This document shows, piece after piece, positions 7,892 through 14,814 of a stretch of 14,814 nt of DNA (position 1 is the stretch's first letter; each line of letters begins with the position of its first letter). Below the pieces are notes generated by a model. The model had not been told where the DNA came from. It did not search any database and saw only the letters and a program-made list of their open reading frames with translations. The translations under genes and the position numbers were made by a program. The stretch comes from Chromera velia (lineage: Eukaryota; Sar; Chromeraceae). The stretch spans positions 1-14,814 of the forward strand of contig JAHBMJ010002912.1 of the NCBI GenBank assembly GCA_018398765.1, read 5' to 3'.

Positions 7892-10800
7892 CTGCCGACA
7901 GTAGACACACACAGTCAGACAGGGAGGACAGACACACAGTCAACGGAACACCTGCACCATCCTATCCATATACCTTGTCACCCAAAGCAAATCGTGAAGA
8001 AGAGACAAAGGGAGAGTAGAAACGGGGGACACAAACCGATGAAGACAAACAGACAAAGAAAGATTGAGGGGAAGAGGAAGTCCATCGGGAAGAGCAGAGA
8101 GACCTGAGAGGTGCAGGGGCTGGATGGATCCAAGGCACCGCACAGGTCTCGAAGCATCCATACAGCTTTTCTCTCCGACTCTCTTCCCGTTCTCTCTTTC
8201 TCTTAATTGGGACGTCTTTTTAAAACTCGAAAACGCCACAAGACCAAAAAAAAAAGGGAACGCGCATCCGTAGGGACCAAATATGAATGAGACTGTGTGA
8301 ACATCACCAAAGACGCTTCGCAAACGGAACACTGGGCCGCGGCAGAAAGCAGAAGTGGACAGAAGAAAATACGAGAAGACAGAGAGATAGACCACCATAC
8401 TCCACACAAATAAAGCGGCAAGAAGAAAGACCCTAGGAACACCCACTCACCGGACAGTCGCGTTGCTCTTCACAACCCCTCCCCCCTCAGCAACTCCCAC
8501 CGCCTCCCCCCCCTCTCCAATCACGCTCACGGTCCCCTCACCCCCCACACTCTCTCGAGGACCCCGGGGGCTCACCTGGACACACACACACACACGACCA
8601 CCACAGACGGAATAACGGGAGGAGCTTTTTTTCCTCTCTTTGCTTTGCATCGCACCTAGCTAGGCATGCACGCCTCACGTTTCTCGCTCTGGTATGCGAA
8701 CAGTTTGGACCCTTTTCACCTGCCTCTCCTTGCTTCCATGTGTCTGCATTTTGTTGTCTGCCTTGGTCCTAGAAATTCATGCGAGAGAACGAGACACAGA
8801 AGCGGGAAGAGACACACACAAAGAAACCACAAAGGAGAAAAAAAGGAACGGCATCGACAAAACAGACAGACAGCATCCACCCCCCCACCTTCAGCATAGA
8901 AGGCCCGCTGGCGACGCTCCTTCCCGTCCCGACCCCCCCGGCGGCATGCCAGGGACTCGCGCCTTCCCAGTAGGAAGTGGCCACACCCGGACTGGGTGCC
9001 GACCCCGGCACCAGACCTGCAGGCAGACAGGCAGGGAAGTCAGTGCTTTCGGAAAAGATGACGCACTCTATGGGGTTTCCTCCATGGCTCGGGGTTACTT
9101 TCCTTTGAACTGAAAAACAAGCGACAAACGGATAGGCACACACGCACACACATACACACACACGCACACACAAGAAGTCGACCATGCCTTCCCTCCTTCA
9201 CACCCTTGCCTGCCTGCCTGCCTGACCCTTCCCTGGCACCATCTGCACCACCGTGCTTCCCGTGCCCTGCGCGACCCCTTGCAGCCCTGCATTTGCACCC
9301 GTGGCCATGGCGCGCTGCACACACACAGGAAAAGGGGGTGTGGGGACACCAAGAGATAGATGTGAAGATAGAGAAACCAAGAAGAAGCTTGCAAATGAGG
9401 AAGACAGGACAAAAAAGTTTGATTCACGGTCACTACAACGCCCAGGAAGGAAGAGAGGGGAAGGGAGATGATCTTAATCTCTTTTTGCGCGGTGAAAGAA
9501 GAGAGCAGCGCAGGCAAACGACTTCACCGAGTCATTGATTTTCGCCCAAAGCCTCCCTCACGTGTTTCCTTCCATTTGCATACTCCATTTCCACACAGCA
9601 GGCCTGCCCCCCACTTCCACGCACTTACTTGCGCATTCATATTCGTCAACGCAATGACAGTTGCCAAGTCGAGGCCTGCCAGTGCAGACTCCTGGTTTCT
9701 CCTCTGGATGAATGAGGACAACCCTGTGGAGGATCCTTCTCCAGCCACCCCCCCTCCCCCAACACCTTGAGCCTCAGCCAAAGCAGCAACAGCAGCCGCA
9801 GCAGCCGCCTGTTGCTGCTGCTGCTGCTGCTGGACCGAGGAGGACGGAACAGGAAGCCCTGCCATCGCGTTCATGAACACGTCAGTGGTCGACACCGTGT
9901 TGTAGTTGTTCATACGAGCCAGCTGGTTTCGAATTTCAGTCTCACCAGACACACGCGAGACGGCACCCGGGGACTGGCCAGGTGGACCCCAACCCCCCCC
10001 GTCTCCTTCCCCCCCAGGTGGGACGGGAACTCCTCCCCCTGCATTTGCAAACGCAACAGCGACGCCTCCTCTTGACTGTTGAGTACTTCCTGCCGGATCC
10101 CCTTGCCCCCCCTCTTTCAGCCGTTGCTGTTGCAGTGCGAGAGCGGCAAACGGAGCCCGACCGTCCTCTGACTGGGCGTAATCTTTAGTTGACAGGTCCC
10201 GACCAGAGCCCCTCAAAACAGTCCCCCCACCCTGTTCAGCGTCCCAACCGGAAGCGGAAGCTCGAGCAGGGCGGGTGGGAGAAGAAGAACGTGACCCTCT
10301 GTTCCTTCCCCTTGGTCCCCTCTCTCTGTCTCTTTCTCCCTGTGCAGATCTACAAACTGAGGGAGAGAGGAGGCTTCCGCTCTTGTCCCCACCAGGCGAC
10401 GGAGCGGGAGAGCGCATCAACGGAAAATTCCGCATCGACGCAGACCGCACGGGAGACCCCGAAAGGACACGAAACCGCATCGCGTCCATTGCCTGCTCAC
10501 TCAGTTTCAAGTAGAGAGCAACGAAGACGCATTTTCATTCACAAAAAAATGTCGGAACGGGTTGTTGCAGCGAGAGCATTCACTGAAACAGCCTCAGGTA
10601 GATCAGGGAGCTAGCGAGGAAGTGTGCGTAGAAGCGAGTAAATGAAGGTCAAAAGCGAGAAGCAGAGACCTGGAAAGAGAGTGTGTGATGGGGTAGGGTG
10701 ACGGAGGTGTGGGAGGGAGGCTTGAACGAATCCGACAAGATCCAAAAATTCGATCACGTCATTCCTCAACTCATTCACTCACTGACTTACTCGTTCACTC

Positions 10801-11389
10801 ACTCACTCACTTACTCACTCACTCACTGATTCGCCGACCTGCATTTGTTCCAAAAGTGCCTTCTTTGACATGGCGACCTGACGTACAGTCTCTTCCTGCT
10901 CGAGTGCTTTCTGCATCCATCCATCCATCCATTCATGAGGGAAAGAATGCACAGTCAGTTCATATGTACAGGAAGAGTATCGAACCGTCACCTCCAAACC
11001 AGCAGGCAGAAAGAAGGGTTTTCTTTCTGTCAGCCTCTGACATCTCCGACGCAAACTAAACAAGCTCTTTCGCAGTTGACAAATGCGACCCTCACGAAGA
11101 TTCTCGCAGGAAGGAAAAAACAAGCGAACGAACAGGCAGGCTGTACTGTATGCTTTCCCCCTGCTTTGCCCCCGACGGACAGACAGACACACCTTTTGGT
11201 CGGCAAGTTCCGTCTTTGATTTCAGAACTTCCTGCGATCACCGGAGGGAGAAAGAGAAGGGACAAGGAGGAAGGTGAGTGAGTGTACTGCATGTATTGAT
11301 AAGCGAATTCACTCGCTGTCAGTCGCACACAAAGAGAACAGTAAGGCAAAGAGGGAGGAGATTTTATGCAGGAGAGGGGCCCCATCCAA

Positions 11390-11425
<36 letters not shown>

Positions 11426-13337
11426 TCTCTCTGTTCCTGCATCTGTCTCGGTATCCCGCCAAAAACAAACTCGGCCGGCCGCTCCCACCTTCACGAGTCC
11501 TGCGTGGACGTCCCAAAACTTTGACAGCGCCTCCCTCTGGACTTTCAAATTCTGCAGCACATGTCCCTCACAGCAATCAAAGCCGGGAGACAGGCAGATA
11601 GATAGACAAATAAGAGCAGAAAAAAGCAGATGCAGGAGACAGAAAGAGGGAAGAGGATCGAAGAACAAGGAAGAAGATATGATCGACATATGCATCGACG
11701 AGACCGTTGCATAGAAAGAAAGAAAGAGAGGCTCCCTGGGGAAGCGAGGAGACAAAACAACAAAAGGGTGCGCACACACACACAGGAAGAATCAAGGCGC
11801 ACCAATTAAGGGGCACGCACGCATGCACGCACGGACGCACAGAGAAGCAGATAGGCAGGAAGGCATACAATCATTTCCTTCTCTCTTCTCCCTCATTGAT
11901 GTACCTGACCAGCCCACTGGCTGACCTCAGTTTCCCGATCGGCCTCATTCTTCTCCCTCAGGCACTGCGCGTGAAACTCCCGCACCCACGCAGGGGCTCG
12001 GGCCTGCATGCACAGGCGTGCGTTTCCATTCGTTCATGTATCTGTTGGCTGGTTTTGTTTGTTTGTTTGTATGTCCTCCCGTTCATTTGGATTTGTTTGC
12101 GCATCCGTTGGAATTTATTGGGGGAATGCAGAGGACCGACCAGCATGGGAATTGCAATAAACAAACAAGGCGGCGGAAGGAAACCGTAAGGAAGGAAGGA
12201 AGGAAGGAAGAGAAAGTAAAACTCAAGCTGCCAGACAGGACAGGGAGACTTGAGAAACGGATCGTGGGACAACGTATCAACAGTATCCTCCGTCGTCAGA
12301 CAGAGAGAGACATCCCTCTGTGCCCCTTCCTTCCTTCCTTCCTTCCTTCCGTTGCATTCATGCTTTGTGCTGGTTTGTTTGAACCGCAAGTGTCTGTCTC
12401 TGCCTCACTACGAAAACTGCGCAAGCGAAGGGAAAGGAAGAAAGCCAAACAACTATATCAGCCATCTTTCTCTCTTTGCTTCCTTTTTAGCTCGGCCTGT
12501 CTGACTCGGCCCAATCTCACTCACACTCACTCACTCACGCACTCACCTGAAGGACCCTCCAGAATTTGTCCTTCGCCTCTCGGAGGTATCGGGCGGCAGG
12601 GCTGCAGGCAGGCAGGCAGGCAGGCAGGGAGGGAGGGAGATGGGCTGTGCTTCCCAGTTTCATTTGAGTTTTTGCGATGACGCCAAAAACGTCGAATGGA
12701 ACACGATACGGTAGAACAGGAGTGAAGCACAAATTCCTTTCCTCCTTTCACCTGAGCACGGGGGGGAATTGATGATTGAGAAACGGATAGGCAGGTACGG
12801 GGGGGGACAGATAGAGAAACAGGAAGAAAAAAAAAACAGAGAGAGAGAGAAAAACAAAGCAGCAGACATAGAAACCGACACAGTCAAGGTGGAGGAAAGC
12901 AGACGACAAAAAACAAACACGAGGCGGCAGTATCTCTCAAACAGTCAAGAAGAAGAAGTTACAGACAGAGAGCTTTGCACGGGCTGTCCATCGAGCTGCC
13001 AACTGACCGACAGACAACTGACCTGTCCGACAGACCAGCGACCACAGCATGAGAAGCTTTCGATTTTTCCACCGCAGCTGCTGCCGCTTCTCGCAATTTT
13101 TCAAATCCTTCCAGCTCGGTCTGCGTGCAGCAATGGACGTTTCATTCATTCTGCGCCTTGCGCGTTTTCTTGCTGACTTGCTCGGGAACTGACTGTCAGA
13201 CTGGGAGCTGAATACACTTCGTCTCTCTTTCTCTTTCTCCTTTTGCCTCCCTTCAAGCGGTGTCGGAGTCACGCAGAGGCTTAAGAAAACCATCAGATAG
13301 ACTTTTCACCTGCGGCAAAGCAGCATCCCTTAGCGCC

Positions 13338-13405
<68 letters not shown>

Positions 13406-14241
13406 CAGGACATAGGGGCGGGGGGCGCAACATGGTGCATTGTCCGTGTCTATGCTATTTCCTCACCTCACTCATGGAAATGGTGTAGACAGCCTAACCA
13501 GCAGAAGCGCAGGAAGAGAAGGTAAACATGCCGCACATCGCTAGACAGACATACAGAAAGGCGGACGGACCTGCAAGCGGTCGAGTCGTTTGCGTACAGT
13601 CAGGTTGCGTACTTCGGCCTCTTTGGCCACAAGCACCCGCCGCAATTCGATCTCCTCCAGCAGTGACGCACATACAGTCGATCTGAAAGGAAAGGCAAAA
13701 AGAAAAACGCGCTGAAACCGCATACGCACACACCAGCAACAGACGTGAGGCAAACATATCCAAGCCACGAGCTTGAACATACAGTTGCTCTTCTGCTGTT
13801 TCTCATGATCAATCCATCCATATGCAGCGTGTATGTAATGAACCTGAGCAGCATGCAGCCATGTCCCCTTGATCGAGCTTACCCACGCACTTAATAACTT
13901 ACTGACATTTCATTCATTCTGGATTCGAGAAACAGGAATTCGGCAGACGTCTCTTTCGCAGAGAGCCTTTGAGCACCCTCCTCGAAAGAACGCGCTCTCT
14001 CGTCCACTGCCCCTGATCCCTGGCCTGTATCATGATGTGCCTCAGTCATGTTGGCGTGTTTCTCCTTCTGTCTGCACAGAATTGGAGCAAACGGAGGGTC
14101 CACTTCTGAGAGTCAGTTGGAGACAGACGCACGGTTCCGTGTGTCAGAATGACGTACGCCTCGTGATGTTCGATCGAGTGACGTTCCCCCTCAGCCAGAC
14201 GTAGAGTGCTGGCCAGACTTTCTCTTCAGCTTCACTGCCAT
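6109..14241 (-). CDS. Large multi-exon coiled-coil and disordered protein, family not recognised
   Basis: Fourteen minus-strand exons whose phases chain without conflict: 14241-14201, 14071-13907, 13682-13571, 13120-13023, 12601-12547, 12003-11905, 11551-11489, 11231-11193, 10910-10839, 10492-9629, 9314-9227, 9016-8889, 8575-8451, 7891-6109 (TAG at 6111-6109). Sum 3732 bases, 1243 residues. Residues 1 to about 245 are helical, charged and heptad-like, with blocks such as LLEEIELRRVLVAKEAEV, EVLKSKTELADQK and KALEQEETVRQ; the rest is Ser/Gly/Gln/Arg-rich and disordered. No catalytic motif, membrane segment or signal peptide is visible, so a scaffold or cytoskeletal role is only a guess. The 5' end is the weakest part: exon 1 uses donor AC/GTCTGG after ATG GCA; an alternative exon 14208-14158 with the better donor GC/GTACGT also fits the phase of exon 2 but lacks a start; a third option starts at the ATG inside exon 2. 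A strong acceptor (TTTGTTTAG, exon side 14273) suggests a 5' UTR intron. Confidence 0.75.
8451..9314 (-). CDS. Exons 11-13 of the large gene (low-complexity Gly/Val/Ser linkers)
   Basis: Exon 11 (9314-9227) opens RAMATGANAGLQG after TGTGTGTGTGCAG and ends at AAGG/GTCAGG. Exon 12 (9016-8889) follows a CCTG-repeat acceptor and reads GLVPGSAPSPGVATSYWEG, ending MLK at AAG/GTGGGG. Exon 13 (8575-8451) is VSPRGPRESVGGEGTVSV and similar, ending at CCG/GTGAGT. The phases (0, 1, 0, 2) fit both neighbours, which is the main support, since the peptides themselves are low-complexity. The donor of exon 11 is the weakest call. Confidence 0.65.
9629..10492 (-). CDS. Exon 10 of the large gene (basic Ser/Arg region, poly-Gln/poly-Ala)
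   Basis: 288 codons, phase 0 at both ends. It starts AMDAMRFRVLSGSPVRSASM after GAGCAG, continues through an Arg/Ser/Gly-rich disordered stretch, then a more ordered part with RNQLARMNNYN and DVFMNAMAGLPVP. A Gln8 run passes into Ala6 plus further Ala-rich sequence (CAG/GCT tract, about 9788-9834). It ends LATVIALTNMNAQ at a consensus donor CAA/GTAAGT. The acceptor side is purine-rich and less certain than the donor. Confidence 0.8.
9788..9834. repeat. CAG/GCT trinucleotide tract encoding poly-Gln and poly-Ala
   Basis: On the minus strand, six CAG, then CAA and CAG, are followed by GCN codons. This gives Gln8 and an Ala-rich run inside exon 10. Confidence 0.9.
10757..10826. repeat. Degenerate (ACTC)n array abutting a splice donor
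   Basis: On the minus strand it reads GTGAGTGAGTGAG and onward, placing many GTGAGT donor words just downstream of exon 9. Use of the first would add VGES to the protein in frame. Confidence 0.85.
10839..14071 (-). CDS. Coiled-coil part: exons 2-9 of the large minus-strand gene
   Basis: Eight small exons (165, 112, 98, 55, 99, 63, 39 and 72 bases) each encode helical, Glu/Lys/Arg/Leu-rich peptide. Examples: exon 3 LLEEIELRRVLVAKEAEV; exon 4 TELEGFEKLREAAAAAVEK, ending in the split codon AG/C (Ser) with donor GTCAGT; exon 5 PAARYLREAKDKFWRVLQ; exon 6 with REFHAQCLREKNEADRE; exon 7 NLKVQREALSKFWDVHAGL; exon 8 EVLKSKTELADQK (13 residues). Junctions after exons 3, 5, 6, 7, 8 and 9 are phase 0, so several exons are in-frame cassettes. 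At the end of exon 2 two donors overlap (GTCAGT and GTAAGT, four bases apart); only GTCAGT keeps the helical frame of exon 3. Confidence 0.78.
11193..11231 (-). CDS. 39-base microexon (exon 8) of the large gene
   Basis: Thirteen codons, phase 0 at both ends, between acceptor CCGGTGATCGCAG and donor AAG/GTGTGT. The peptide EVLKSKTELADQK continues the helix of its neighbours. Skipping it would remove 13 residues, nearly two heptads, without a frameshift. Confidence 0.7.
11392..11432. repeat. (CT)n microsatellite
   Basis: An almost pure CT run in the intron between exons 7 and 8 of the large gene. Confidence 0.95.
12188..12348. repeat. Inverted GGAA / TTCC tetranucleotide tracts
   Basis: The GGAA tract at 12188-12210 is perfectly complementary to the TTCC tract at 12326-12348 (23 bases), with a 115-base spacer. 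Both lie in the intron between exons 5 and 6. RNA from either strand could fold into a long stem. Confidence 0.85.
12603..12643. repeat. (GGCA)n/(GGGA)n repeat used as pyrimidine tract
   Basis: On the transcribed strand it reads TCCC and CCTG repeats ending in CTGCAG, the acceptor of exon 5. Confidence 0.88.
13342..13402. repeat. Compound (CA)n(GA)n microsatellite
   Basis: About 15 CA units switch cleanly to about 16 GA units, in the intron between exons 3 and 4. Confidence 0.95.
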
Positions 14242-14814
14242 GCTATTGGGAGGATAAGTAACTCTTTGAATTCCTAAACAAACAGAAGACAACAGAAGTG
14301 CCGAGAAGAAGGCTTTTTCTAGCAAGATGCGCATCCGCGCTTCGAGCACCTAACACCATGCATCCTAACATGCAGGATACCCCCTTCGGGGGTATGCCGG
14401 GGCCCTGATGAGAGAGTTCCATGCGTGCGTCGATTTGAATAGTTCAAGTTGAGTTGGAGCGGATGTAAGTAAATTAGATGGACCTATACGCACCTATTCG
14501 TGCAGACAGATTGAGAAATATAGATAGATACCCTATGCTGTCCTACAAAACGACGTTCTTATATTGTTCTCATACCATAAAGATTGAAGAACTTCAGAAG
14601 AAGAGCTTTGCTTTTTAGTTTTATCAATTCGATTGTAGTTTGCATCAAAATTGTTGATTGTAATTAGAAGTAATAGTGTTGCTGAGTAGAAGAAAAAAAA
14701 AAAAGAACCAAAATGTTTAATTTTTGAGTAGTTGCAGTGTGACGATGTGACAAATTTAGTATGACTCGAATTATATAGAATGCATGATAGGTGCATTGTT
14801 TTGCTGTTGTAAAA
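14242..14814. promoter_or_regulatory. Upstream/5' UTR region of the large minus-strand gene, AT-rich at its far end
   Basis: No supported coding exon. A minus-strand frame of 59 codons starts at an ATG near 14423, but it joins no later exon in phase. The strong acceptor CTTCTGTTTGTTTAG (exon side 14273) is consistent with a spliced 5' UTR. A strong hairpin sits at 14377-14395. From about 14440 the sequence turns AT-rich with a poly-A run near 14693-14704, similar in feel to the 4920-5830 island. Confidence 0.45.
14377..14395. other. Perfect 8-bp hairpin ATACCCCC-TTC-GGGGGTAT
   Basis: GC-rich stem with a three-base loop just upstream of the large gene. A second overlapping stem (ATCCT at 14362, AGGAT at 14374) shares bases with it, so the two folds exclude each other. 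Confidence 0.6.

Noticed and set aside
6185-8107. Several plus-strand frames of 130-190 codons
   Set aside because: They are shadows of the disordered Ser/Gly/Arg tail in exon 14 on the minus strand; peptides are Pro/Leu/Ser-rich without any motif.
9767-10614. Plus-strand frames including a Leu9 run
   Set aside because: The Leu run is the antisense of the CAG repeat in exon 10.
14343-14420. Possible tRNA or other structured RNA gene around the hairpin
   Set aside because: No cloverleaf, T-loop or anticodon arm can be built; only the simple hairpins are supported.

Overview
The window reads as nuclear DNA of a microbial eukaryote. Three genes are assembled below from exons joined at GT-AG introns, and no bacterial-style operons, Shine-Dalgarno starts or CRISPR arrays are visible. 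Introns are a few hundred bases long and full of microsatellites (CA, CT/GA, GGCA, GGAA, ACTC, CAGACA). The proteins carry poly-Gln, poly-Ala, Ser/Gly-rich and Lys/Glu-rich tracts. This style fits a protist such as a chromerid or another alveolate or stramenopile alga, but the organism is inferred from style only.

Layout. (1) Positions 1-2169, minus strand: the 5' four exons of an HMCES/SRAP-family gene (abasic-site DNA-protein crosslinking protein). It starts with Met-Cys-Gly-Arg at 2169 and runs off the left edge before its catalytic histidine. (2) 2170-2913: a divergent intergenic region that probably holds both promoters. (3) 2914-4303, plus strand: a two-exon gene for an unrecognised four-transmembrane protein with a long charged cytoplasmic-type tail. 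(4) 4304-6108: no confident gene. It holds a purine-rich stretch with a G17 run, an AT-rich, CTAG-rich island at about 4920-5830 that looks foreign to its surroundings, and a short exon-like segment at its right edge. (5) 6109-14241, minus strand: one large gene of about 14 exons whose phases all agree, giving about 1243 residues. Its N-terminal third is coiled coil built from small exons, and its C-terminal two-thirds is disordered and low-complexity. I do not recognise the family. (6) 14242-14814: probable 5' UTR and upstream region with a strong hairpin, grading into AT-rich DNA.

The HMCES gene and the membrane-protein gene are divergent. The membrane-protein gene and the coiled-coil gene converge on the AT-rich island. 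Nothing shows that the three proteins work together. None of the three genes is visible as a single long frame; they appear only when splice sites and phases are followed. All splice sites are read by eye and need transcript support.
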